Assembly: GCA_020466095.1 (NCBI GenBank)
Contig: CM035807.1
Span: 98,785,785 to 98,849,784, forward strand
DNA length: 64,000 bases
Direction of reading: 5' to 3'
From: Chlorops oryzae
Taxonomy: Eukaryota > Arthropoda > Insecta > Diptera > Chloropidae
The stretch's first letter is position 1; the number at the start of each line of letters is the position of its first letter. Positions 11,995 to 22,800 of this stretch are shown here, piece after piece. The notes under the pieces are model-generated. The model did not search any database. It was not told the origin of the DNA and saw only the letters and a program-made list of their open reading frames with translations. Position numbers and translations under genes: made by a program.

Positions 11995-12712
11995 GGCCTT
12001 ATTATCTCTCAATCGAGTTTCTTGTGACAAGTGCAATTGCACTTAACACGTATTGCCTAACGATAAATAGATAAGTCTGAAGTAATCCCAGATTGTCTCG
12101 TTGAGTGCATGTCTCTCCTTTAAATAGCAGACTTGGGTAAACTATGTATATCTGACTAAATGAATGGAATAATCCACGGGAATAATATTTAGAGCTTCAA
12201 TGGACGAAGCTTTTTTTTTGAAATTCTTTTCAGGAGATTTTTAATATGTATCCATGAATTCTAATTGTGTTCATCACAGAGATTTCGATCTTTGTACTCA
12301 TTTTCGTATATATAGTTTATTCGTTGTTTAGATCTTCCGAAACAATTGAGAGTTTTGATTGAACAAATTGAATGGTTCTTCAATAAAAAATAATAATTTA
12401 TTTTCTTTTAAGACAAATGCGGTATGCCGCCCACTAAGACTCGTTTGATTATTTACTTTTTGCATTAAATAGCTGCGTCATTTTTCTAACGATTCATATT
12501 CTACGGAATTTTTTGGAATTTCAATACAATACTTATCGAAAGAAAGCTTTCATAGTCTCAAAATATTCATTTAAATACATAGCTTTATTCCTTTTAATCC
12601 TTCGAAAGATTCTATACGATGAGTGTTTAAGACAAAGCCCAGAACCATAATCACTTCAATGTCAATTTTAAAATTATTTTATTATTAACCCAATCTTTTT
12701 GATATGCACATT

Positions 12713-12724
12713 AAAATTGATATG
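12713..12724. other. Filler at the duplication junction
   Basis: Twelve bases between the end of unit A and the start of unit B that match neither outer boundary. They create a second copy of TTGATATGCA (12699-12708 and 12717-12726), which looks like a templated insertion from end joining. Confidence 0.6.
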
Positions 12725-12862
12725 CAATTCATGAGTGCCCAAATGTGTAAATCCGCGAGGGGCTGTCCTCGGAGAGGTATGGTGAACCCGCGGACCCTAG
12801 CCAAACGTGTAACCAAATTGGTCGTGTGTAACCTTGAGGCCCACTGTGGGAGTCTCTGGGTA

Positions 12863-15800
12863 ATAATAATAATAATGTGGGACGTTGGGAAGCCTCAGCT
12901 TCCATCAAGTGGCCCCACTGAATTGAAGGATTAGCCGAAGTAGACCACGTTAGCGTTGGGTCCTTTTTCGTCCTTCGTGACTCTCTAAGAGGGCTAAAGC
13001 CTTATACAAGGCTTCCGTCCTTATATTGAGTCAAATAACGTCGACTGACGTTTGCCGTTCGTCTCCGATCAGCACGTCAGTACCGGATTGCTAACTGGTG
13101 TGAGCTAGATAGCAGGAAACCCAGCCCTCCCCAGTTAGACCTTCATTAGATGCGTCGTCTTGGTCGTTGTCCCGAAAATAATTCGGTCTCAACTCTCATG
13201 ACTACGCCATCTGTTAGTGCAAGCAGATCTTTGATTTTAAGTTCGGCAATCTCGTCCTCACCAATCCAATGGTGTCCCGTGATCGCCAACCTCCTACTTG
13301 CCAGTGACATACAGTGGCACACAAGGTGTACCGCTGTCTCACTGTCTTCTAGGCATAACCTACATGTGTCATCTTCAGCAAGACTCATCTTTCTGAGATG
13401 GCACATGAAGTTACCATGTCCTGTTACCAATGATGTCAACCAGCTGAGGGTGCTCCGTTTAAGACTAAGCGCCTTCGTTGCCGCCGTGACCCATGGCTTT
13501 TTTATAGCCAGCTTCGCCTGTCTGCAAGTGCTCAACTCGCACCAACGGCGTTGATGCATTGAGTTAATCCACTTTGTGATAGCCGAGGTAATCTTGCTCC
13601 ACCCTAGTGGAACATAAGGCTCTGGATCATGATAGTCCTGGCTCGAGCCCTGCCTAGCAAGGTCGTCTGCCCTTTCATTTTGGTCGATACCAGAGTGTCC
13701 TTTAACCCACATGAGTGTTACTTCATTGCTAGAAGCGCACTCACGTAGTTTGGTAGCACACTCATGTACCAGACTGTTGCGTATGGTCATTTGTTCCATG
13801 CTCTTGATCACCGCCTGATTGTCAAGCCCAATCAGAATACGACTCTGATGTGTCCGTCTCTCAAGCAGGTGGTCCAGTGCACGTATGACCGCTAAAAGTT
13901 CGGCCTGATAAACAGACACAAACCTTCCTAGATGGATACCTTCGGTGATGCCGAGTTCTTCTGAAAAGATCCCGGCCCCCGCTCTGCCATCCATTAGTGA
14001 ACCATCCGTGAAGAAACAAATGTCATGCCGTCTGCACTCACCCTGCAGACGGCCGTCGTCTATGAGCGTTCTGTGTGACTTTGCGGTCAGACTGACTCTT
14101 CTCATAGACTCCATTGGCATTTGCGTTTCCTTGACTTCGTTGTGGACGATGTCAAGTATCTTACGGTGTCCACGCGCATCGCCGTACCTATTCCAAGTGG
14201 AATTGCGGTACATGCGAACTGCCGTTAATGCTGCCGTTTTCATTATAAATAAATCCAACGGAAGCAGTCCCAGCATCGCTTCAAGCGCTGGTGTTGGTGT
14301 GGTGCGCATTGCGCCCGTAATTCCAACACATGCTAGCCTCTGAACCCTGTCTAGCCTCGCTTTAACTGTCTTTTGTGTGGCTTTCCACCACCACACTACA
14401 GATGCGTAGGTTATGACAGGTCTTATCATTATCGTGTAGATCCAGTGTACTGATTTTGGGGTTATTCCCCAACGCAATCTTCACACTCTTCTACACTGAA
14501 ATAGAGTCCTTTTAGCCTTTTGGATCTTATACTCCACGTGTTGATTCCAGGTCAGTTTTGTATCCAGGAACACTCCTAAGTACTTAACCGACCCCGACAC
14601 GGGAATATTCGATCCAAAGAGCTGTAATGGCTCGAGTAGAAGACCTCTTTTCTTTGTGAAAAGAATTGTCTCTGATTTAGCAGCGTTAACTGTGAGGTCT
14701 TGTTCTCTACACCATTGTTCAACGTGTTTGAGAGCACCTCTCATCACATCTCTAATGGTGCTTAGGAACTTACCACTCACCATCAAAGCTACGTCATCCG
14801 CATACCCTATCGTATGTATGCCTTTTGAGTCAAGCTTGTGTAGTAGGGAGTCAATTGTTATGTTCCATAGAGTTGGTGATAGAACACCTCCCTGTGGACA
14901 TCCTCTGACTACCCTACCCCTTAGCTTGTGTCGTCCGTTTTGTAAGTTCACTGCTCTCTGCCTTAGCATGAAGTCCACCCACTTGATAACAGGTGGGTTA
15001 ACCCCCCGCTTTTGGAGTGCAGCGCTCAACTTACCGAAGCCTATCTTGTCGAAGGCACCCTCAATGTCCATGGTTAGAGCCATTGATATGCCACCGGTAT
15101 TTAGCTCCTTTTCTGCCGTCCTTACTACTTCGTGCAAGGCGGTTTCGGTAGATCTTCCAGCCCTGTACGCATGCTGGCATCTACTCAGAGGACATGCTGT
15201 GAGAGCTGAATCCTCCAGATGAGCAGCCATCACCTTTTCCATAGCTTTCAGCATGAAAGACGTGAGGCTGATAGGTCTGAAAGATTTCGCAACAGTGTAG
15301 TCCTTTTTTCCAGGTTTTGGAAGGAATGTCACTTTCGACTCCCTCCAAGCCCTTGGAACATACCCAATAGCCAGGCAAGTCCTGAATATTTCCGTCAATC
15401 TATCCGCAAGTGGGTTACCTCCCCATTCCAGAAGAGCAGGAAATATTCCGTCCGGCCCCGGCGACTTGAAGGGTGCGAATGCTGATAAGGCATTCTGCAC
15501 CGCACTCGTTGTCACGATCCTTTCGGCTTCCGATTTGTCCCCACTGTTTGCCCCCTTCTTTGGAGACTCCCAGTGGTCATCCGATCGGAAGCTTCCAGGA
15601 AAATGGGTCTCCATGAGAATCTTTAGTGACTCTCCAATCGACTCTGTCATAGCTCCATCCTTTTTCTGGATTAAGCCAAGTCTAGAGATCGGATCTTTGG
15701 TTACCATCTTCTGCAATCTTCCTGCTTCAGTGGTATTATTTATGCTCGAGCAGAAATCCCGCCACGTTTCCCTTTTACGGTTACGCAACGCTTTCTTGAA

Positions 15801-16815
15801 CTCTTGCTTTTTCGCCTTGTACATATCCCATGATGCGGAATCCTTCCTTCTCATGTATCTGTTGAAGGCCTTTCTTGTCCCCTTCTTCATGGCTTCAAGC
15901 TCCCTATTCCACCACGGGACAGAGTTCTTTTCAGCTATGATGCTCTGGGGACAAGCTCTTCTGAATGCTTCAGATATTACAGCGGTAAGTGCTGTTGTTT
16001 CTGATTCTACATTCCAGGAGGTTTTGAATTTGCCTCCGCGGTAACTGTAGCAGTAGTTCCCGTAACTCTGACACATATTTGCTATGGTCTGTGTTGTTGG
16101 GTATCCTTGCAAATCTGTTATTGCCTGAGTGCTTGTGTGGAAAGAGTACCTCAAATCGAATGGCTCGATGATCGGACATTGTTGTCCAATCTGCGACCCG
16201 CCAGTTTTTAACTCTCTCCAGCATAGCATCGCTGTGAAGGGTTATATCAATCACTTCCGCCCTTCGTGCGTCTACGAAGGTCGGTTGTGTTCCCCTATTT
16301 GCAATTGTGAGATTGCACTTAACAACAAATTCGAGGAGAGACTATCCTCTGTTGTTATTGTTGCTGCTACCCCACACTGTATTGTGTGAATTTGCGTCGC
16401 AACCCATGATGAGCTCCAGTTCCCTATTGCTGCAGTACTCTGTCAGTCTCATCATCTCCTGGCTAGGAGGTAAGTCTGCAGAGTCATACGGCAGGTATAC
16501 GGAAGCTATCAAAAACGACCTTTTGTCCTCACCCACCCTTACCACGGTAAGGTCTGGTGATCCCAGCTGCGGATTTTGGATACATGGTATCCCTTTCCTG
16601 GCTAAGATACAGGTCCTTTTCTTCCCTACTGTTCCCGAATGAAACAGCGTCCCGGCTGATGTCCCGAGTCCCCTAATCATGTCTTTCACGATCCAGGGTT
16701 CTTGAATCAGCATTATGTCCAGCTTTTCTTCATCGAAGTGTCGCAGCGCCATTGCTGATGCTGCTCTACTATGATGAATATTCAGCTGTCCAACCCTGAG
16801 GGCTTTCTGGTACGG
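12863..16815 (-). mobile_element. 5'-truncated, RNase H-bearing LINE (I/LOA/R1 group) inserted in unit B
   Basis: Minus-strand non-LTR retrotransposon, 3953 bp, flanked by the 11-bp target duplication GTCTCTGGGTA (12852-12862 and 16816-16826). The 3' end is an ATT/TAA-type tail at about 12863-12876. ORF2 reads: endonuclease from about 16800 (GQLNIHHSRAAS, QEPW, SDHRAI), reverse transcriptase (FRPISLTSFMLKAMEKVM, RGCPQGGVLSP, catalytic YADD), RNase H (FTDGS, AELLAVIRAL, WVKGHSG) and a C-terminal Cys-rich knuckle (CRLC...HLVCHC), ending at 13146. ORF1 and the leader are absent because the copy stops just upstream of the endonuclease. Lesions: an in-frame TAG near 16340, a frameshift near 16050 and an in-frame TGA near 14481. 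It cannot make an intact ORF2 protein. An RNase H domain and TAA-type tail suggest I/LOA rather than jockey; the exact clade is unresolved. Confidence 0.93.
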
Positions 16816-17091
16816 GTCTCTGGGTATGTGCGATATTGATGAGGTGAAGAGGGTGCCGAATCTTGACGAAGAACTTTGATTGTAGCTATACCCCGTTCGC
16901 TGAGCAACAACGGCTCCCCAGTCGTAAAGATGGATAGGCACTTAGTGTAGTCGAGTTAGACCGTCCGGGCATGTATCGTTGGGTTTAAACAACACTACAT
17001 AATAATATGTGTTAATCCAACATGAGAACCGCACAGTTTTCCTCATCATCAAAATAAGGTGCATGTTTCTAACAATCTCTATGTCTTTCAG

Positions 17092-17757
17092 CTAAACAAA
17101 TCCGCCTTGCACACAGTGACTTACGCGTGCCAGACTTCACGCCATACCGTCGCGATGCAGTTAAAGCTAGCAATAGGAAAAACGAATCGGCCGAGGACCG
17201 TAAAGCTTTTTCGTATATGCTAGTTGGAGCGTCGGCTGTTGGTGGAGCATACGCTGCTAAGGGCTTAGTGAACATGTTCGTTGGCTCAATGAGTGCTTCG
17301 GCTGATGTCTTGGCTATGGCCAAGATTGAAGTCAAGCTAAATGAAATTCCGGAAGGCAAATCTGTTACTTTCAAATGGCGTGGCAAACCGTTGTTCATTC
17401 GTCATCGAACAGCCAGCGAAATCGAAGCCGAACGAAGTGTAGCCACCTCAACGCTGCGTGATCCAGAAACAGATGAAGTAAGTATGATTTAATGTTTGCA
17501 AATCGAATGCTTTGTCTATAATACTCCTTCCTTGACAGCAACGCGTCAAGAAGCCCGAGTGGTTAGTCGTTATTGGGGTATGTACACATTTAGGTTGTGT
17601 ACCAATTGCCAATGCTGGAGATTTTGGTGGCTACTACTGTCCATGCCACGGCTCGCATTATGATGCATCAGGACGCATCCGTAAGGGTCCGGCGCCATTG
17701 AATTTGGAAGTTCCCACACACGAATTCCCTGAAGAGGGTCTTCTTATTGTTGGTTAG
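17092..17757 (+). pseudogene. RFeSP: RFeSP exons 2-3, duplicate lacking exon 1
   Basis: Exon 2 copy at 17092-17477 and exon 3 copy at 17539-17757, with splice sites, the CTHLGC and CPCHGS loops and the stop preserved; the exon 2 translation is identical to copy A. There is no exon 1 copy in unit B, so there is no start codon and no mitochondrial presequence. It could be expressed only if RFeSP exon 1 (6750-6840) skipped the first exon set and its poly(A) signal. The lack of decay means a recent duplication, gene conversion, or an assembly artefact. Confidence 0.85.
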
Positions 17758-17912
17758 ACGCTTGCGGAGAAGTAGAAATTAACGCTGTTAACGTATTCTA
17801 GCAAAATGAAATCTATTTAAATCATAAAAATGAAGTGGAAATCGAATCTTTGGCTGATGATAGATAACAAATGATGCCAGAGCCCTAAAATCTTGAAACT
17901 TCTTTAGAATTC

Positions 17913-17918
17913 AATAAA
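17913..17918 (+). terminator. Poly(A) signal, duplicate RFeSP 3' end
   Basis: AATAAA at the same relative position as in unit A. With no promoter or exon 1 upstream in unit B, its use is doubtful. Confidence 0.5.
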
Positions 17919-18677
17919 AAACCGTGATAATTACACTCATTTGGTGTCATATGCATTGAGGGTAAAATATTACAAATAAGGGGGACATCCCCGAGAGAAT
18001 TTTGTAAGGTTCAAAAACATCGATCGTTTTCCAGCTCAATTCGCAACACAAAAATAAACGCAAAAGCAAAAACAATTATGCGGTCAATTTTTAAGATGCC
18101 GATAAAAGGAAGAATTTTATGCATTTTCTTTCAAAATAAGTGTCTTCATCTTTGAAGATCTACAGAATCTTATTTTCTTCACCGATCTAAAAACTATTTA
18201 ATAATTTTAAGAGGGGCTAATATAATTTAATTTGGGCGACAATTTTTTCAAATCCATCCATTGCCGAATTATGGCCTGTTCAGATGTAACATATTCATAT
18301 GAAAAGAGGCGAAATTTTTAGTAGATTTAGCTGTTTTTTCTGGCAGCCCTGCCTACCATAGCTGTGACAGCAGTTCTACTGGGATGGGCGATGTCATACA
18401 ATACAATATTGTATGGGCGCTATATTACGATAGTTGCGAAATTTATCTTTTAAAAGTATCGATGAGGAATATAGGCGGAATGGGAAATAAATCTAATTAC
18501 GTTGCAAAAATATGTCATAGGAGCCATCTGCCGAAAATTTTAATATAAAATTACAATAATAGGCGACTGTATTTCGATACTATAGCTGATTGCCAATAAG
18601 CCCGAAAAGCGCAATATTGATTTGATTTCGATATATTGATGAAGTCAACACATCGCTGCATTGTCAACAACAGCAAG

Positions 18678-19767
18678 TAGGGATGGGATTCGATTGATTT
18701 CGTATTTCGAATATTTTCGAGCCATTCGACTAGTCGCCGTTCATATAACGCGACAAACTAGCAACGACGAAGTTGGCTTGTTGGCGAGTGTCGTACGGGG
18801 ATGTGCTCGTTCTATTATATGCGAAAGAAGGAGAACCACAAAATGCTGCGAACCGTCCATAAGGAATCGTCGACTAAAGTAATTGTTGCAGAATCCGTTT
18901 CTTACTTCCCAACGGGAAAATACGTAATACATGAACTTTGTAATTTAATGATTCATTTATAAATTCAAAGAAGTGGAACTATGCATTACCAGGTTATCGG
19001 ATTTGTATGGAGTAGAAGATTTTGGTTATATTTTCTACCAACAACAACCAAATTGACATGTGCTTACAGTTTTTATTACAATGGTAATGCACGATTTTCC
19101 TAGGACATCGCTGTAAAAAAATTCATTGCTAACGTAATGGGCAGTTATGTTGAATGTTTAACTTACTTTGCTTACCTTTTCCCGTTGGGTTGTGCGACCG
19201 GCCAGCAAGTGCTACCGATTAATATGTCTGAGAAATTTTAAGGCCTTTTACACTAGTCCATTCCCACTTTTGGGCGAGCAAATTGCGGGAATTTAGAGAA
19301 AAATTGAGCGTTTTGGGTTGCACGTACCCAATAGGCAGTTTTGTGCCCTCTTTCGTACGTGGAAACACGGATGTAACTCTAAAAGCGATTAAAAATAGGA
19401 ATTGATTGTCAATAATTGGCTAGTGCAAAAGGGATTCTTTCACAGCTGACTGATTTTCGAAAATTGATTTTCTTATGAAAACTTCGATTCTACCGAATTG
19501 AAAGGGCCACATAAACATTCAGTCTGACTGAATCAGTCAGTCAATTGTGTTAGTGAAAAAGAGCCTGTGTGCGCTTCACCGACATAGGATGGTAAATGAA
19601 TGGGAAAGTGTACCTCAACACGCACACTGCTGACTGATCAGGCAGACTGAACGTTTATTTGGCGCCTTAGCCTCTCAAGATTCGATTTCCAAAACTCGTA
19701 ATTTCGGACCATAAAGTCGATTTGTTTTCGATTTCGAATGGTCGAGTATCGAATTCACCCATCCCTA
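18678..19767. mobile_element. hAT-type non-autonomous DNA transposon, copy B
   Basis: The duplicate of the element in unit A, with the same ACAGCAAG duplication on both sides (18670-18677 and 19768-19775). It therefore inserted before the segmental duplication. Its right part holds an inverted repeat (19520-19540 against 19630-19649) in the block that differs most between the units. Confidence 0.8.
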
Positions 19768-19869
19768 ACAGCAAGTGCGACAGTTTTCTAAATGTAGCGG
19801 AGGGTCACGTTTGTTTAACGCGGACAACAAAATTGACGATGTAAAACACGCATACGAGAAAGAACGAAA

Positions 19870-22800
19870 ATGATTCTCGCTCAGCTATTCCAGTGCTCGA
19901 ACTTCTACGACAACTTGCTGCAATCGCAGTCACAAGTCGCACAAATATTTACGGACTTCTCGCCGTTCGCATTTGATCATCAGCATTTATTTGAAACATT
20001 AACTACGATGTCGACCGCTTTTTTGACAGCACTAGCTATAATTTTGTGTATTTTATTTCGTATTTTGAACGTGAATAGCCAGCCGCTTAAGCCAAGCGTT
20101 TGGTGCTTCGACCAACAGTTCTTGGATTGCATTTTCAAAATTGCGCCCTCGCTCAAAGAACCGTAAGTAAATTTTCCGAATTCCTTTCCCGTCAACCCGC
20201 CTATAATCGATTTACATCGGTTCCGCCGATAAAACGGCCGATAGCTTTGCGTGCTGACCGGATTCCCGGTTCGTTGGTCTTCTTGCGCCAATTTCAAAAA
20301 TATTTGTAGCTTGATAAATAGATTTGGAAGTAGAAAAATCAACATCCCTCAGTAAGTTGAAATCTACGACAGGAATTATGAGAATGCAAGCTGTTATCAA
20401 GCAAAATGCATCCAGGACGGTACAGATTTGCACATTCAATTCCTGTAGGTATCAATTTTAAATTAGCACGACTTTATCCCAAACCACGCCCACTTTTCCA
20501 ATTTTGTGGAATTTTCGAATCTATCAACCTTTCGGCCAGCTTAAAATTTTTCAGTCTGACCCTTTCAAACACGTTGTTTTTACCCTTTGAAGGCATAGTC
20601 TTTGTTTTTCTTTTCATCGAAAGATTGCAAATTTATACAAACATTTATCGGCCTTATCATGATACAAGGAAAACAAGATAGCGCCACTTGAGAGAGGAAA
20701 CGTCACAAACTCAAAATCGCGATTCGTTGTTGTTGTTTCCCATGTTAAACCGGCTTTTTACTTTTTTGAATAGCATGGGAAACAACAACAATTTCTCGCT
20801 CAGTGAAGCCACAAATCTCAATTTTTTCGGCTCTCAGAGAGAGCCTCAAATAGCGGTACTGAAGTGGCGCTATCTTGTTTTCTTGTATCATGGGCCTTAT
20901 TATCTCTCAATCGAGTTTCTTGTGACAAGTGCAATTGCACTTAACACGTATTGCCTAACGATAAATAGATAAGTCTGAAGTAATCCCAGATTGTCTCGTT
21001 GAGTGCATGTCTCTCCTTTAAATAGCAGACTTGGGTAAACTATGTATATCTGACTAATGAATGGAATAATCCACGGAATAATAATTTAAGCTTCAGATAA
21101 GAAACGAAGCTTTTTTTTGAAATTCTTTTCAAGGAGATTTTTAATATGTATCCATGAATTCTAATTGTGTTCATCACAGAGATTTCGATCTTTGTACTCA
21201 TTTTCGTATATATAGTTTATTCGTTGTTTAGATCTTCCGAAACAATTGAGAGTTTTGATTGAACAAATTGAATGGTTCTTCAATAAAAAATAATAATTTA
21301 TTTTCTTTTAAGACAAATGCGGTATGCCGCCCACTAAGACTCGTTTGATTATTTACTTTTTGCATTAAATAGCTGCGTCATTTTTCTAACGATTCATATT
21401 CTACGGAATTTTTTGGAATTTCAATACAATACTTATCGAAAGAAAGCTTTCATAGTCTCAAAATATTCATATTAATACATAGCTTTATTCCTTTTAATCC
21501 TTCGAAAGATTCTATACGATGAGTGTTTAAGACAAAGCCCAGAACCATAATCATTTCAATGTCAATTTTAAAATTATTTTATTATTAACCCAATCTTTTT
21601 AATATGCACATTCAAACCAGGCATTTAGCTGAATACGTTTCGACTTCTATGACTCAATTAGGAATAATGAAGGTCAAAAGTGTAAATTATACGCATATGA
21701 TTTATTGCTAGGCATAAAATTTATTTCAAGTAATAAAGTTTTTGTCTGGAAAATCCACCAACGAAGTGATGAGCTCCTCAAAGCTCTTCTTTGAGAGTGA
21801 TTGCCGATAATCAGCACGGGGGTAAAAAGTACGTTCGACTATTCCCACAATATCCAATGAGTATCCACAACGGAATCGTACAAGATAATCGATTTCGGTT
21901 CAATAGGACTTTTTGGCCTCTAATGTGGAGGAGGATTCTGAAGAAATCGGAGAAGTAGTTCCTACTAAAGTACTGAAAATTCATATCAATGAAATTGCTA
22001 TGTGATTCGCAAATAATTCAAAGGTATATTATTGAAATCCCCTCATTAGATTAGATTAGAAAAGATTTGCATTGGGTTTGGGAACCAAGTCTCCACGTCA
22101 CCGCATCCTAAAAGGATTATTGTGACTACCCTTTTCGAATTCCATAGGCGAGTGGAATTTAAAAATGCCGCGATGTCCCGTGGAGCTACCCTAACAACCT
22201 CCATTGTTGAGGGGTGGGCGAGTTATAAGTAACTGAGTCGGAGTCTCGCAAGACTATCACAGCGGCACATAATATGCTCTGCTGTCGCCTCTTCCTCGTT
22301 ACAGATTCTGCAGTTGTCGACTCTAGATAAGCAAAGATTCGACAGGTGTTTGTTTACTCTACAGTGTCCAGTAAGAGAGCCTGTGACAAGTCGAACTCGA
22401 GTCCTGTTGAGCAGTAGGAGCTCTTTAGTTCGGGCCTTTGGGAAGTCTGCTGGCGGTGGCCGATAATGTCGTTCCATTCAGTCTGAGCTGTTCTTTCAAG
22501 CCATTCGAAGTATTCTTAGCATCAACAAAGGAACGATTGTGATGACCTCTGCTTAAAAATCTTCGAAATTATTGCTCCCTCTATACTCGAAACATCCAGT
22601 TCAAACAGTTTTTCCTTCGAATTCATGAGATTTGCTTTTATTCATATTAATTTGTTTCAGAAGGAATGCCAAAGTGCTCCCAAATGCCAATTGGAGGTAT
22701 TAAATACATAAGAAATATAAATACACAACAGAGAGTTAATGGTGTGGCTAACCGGCGCAAGCAAAACAAGTTTGCGGAATCTTTAAGTATTTGTATGTCA

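Larger units (their letters stand above)
7660..12712 (+). repeat. Tandem segmental duplication, unit A (about 5.05 kb)
   Basis: Direct repeat of 12725-21612. It starts in RFeSP intron 1 and ends in the downstream intron of ABHD2 exon 1, so it holds RFeSP exons 2-3, the intergenic promoter region and ABHD2 exon 1. RFeSP exon 2 (386 nt) gives identical translations in both units. Differences are mostly small indels, plus a badly diverged block at about 10490-10690 and the LINE present only in unit B. Homology begins at c7660 / c12725 and ends at t12712 / t21612. Confidence 0.95.
12725..21612 (+). repeat. Tandem segmental duplication, unit B (8.9 kb, includes a LINE)
   Basis: Second unit of the duplication. 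Without the LINE (12863-16815) and its extra 11-bp target copy it is about 4.92 kb, close to unit A. A 12-base filler (12713-12724) separates the units. Downstream of 21612 the sequence is single-copy and leads to ABHD2 exons 2-6. Confidence 0.95.

Noticed and set aside
14656..15222. Plus-strand frames over the LINE (also 13150-13554, 15466-16044)
   Set aside because: Antisense shadows of the LINE ORF2 reading frame.
16342..16941. Endonuclease frame appearing to start at 16941, upstream of the LINE
   Set aside because: The first 40 or so codons lie in the flanking sequence beyond the 11-bp target duplication (16816-16826). The LINE itself begins at about 16815.
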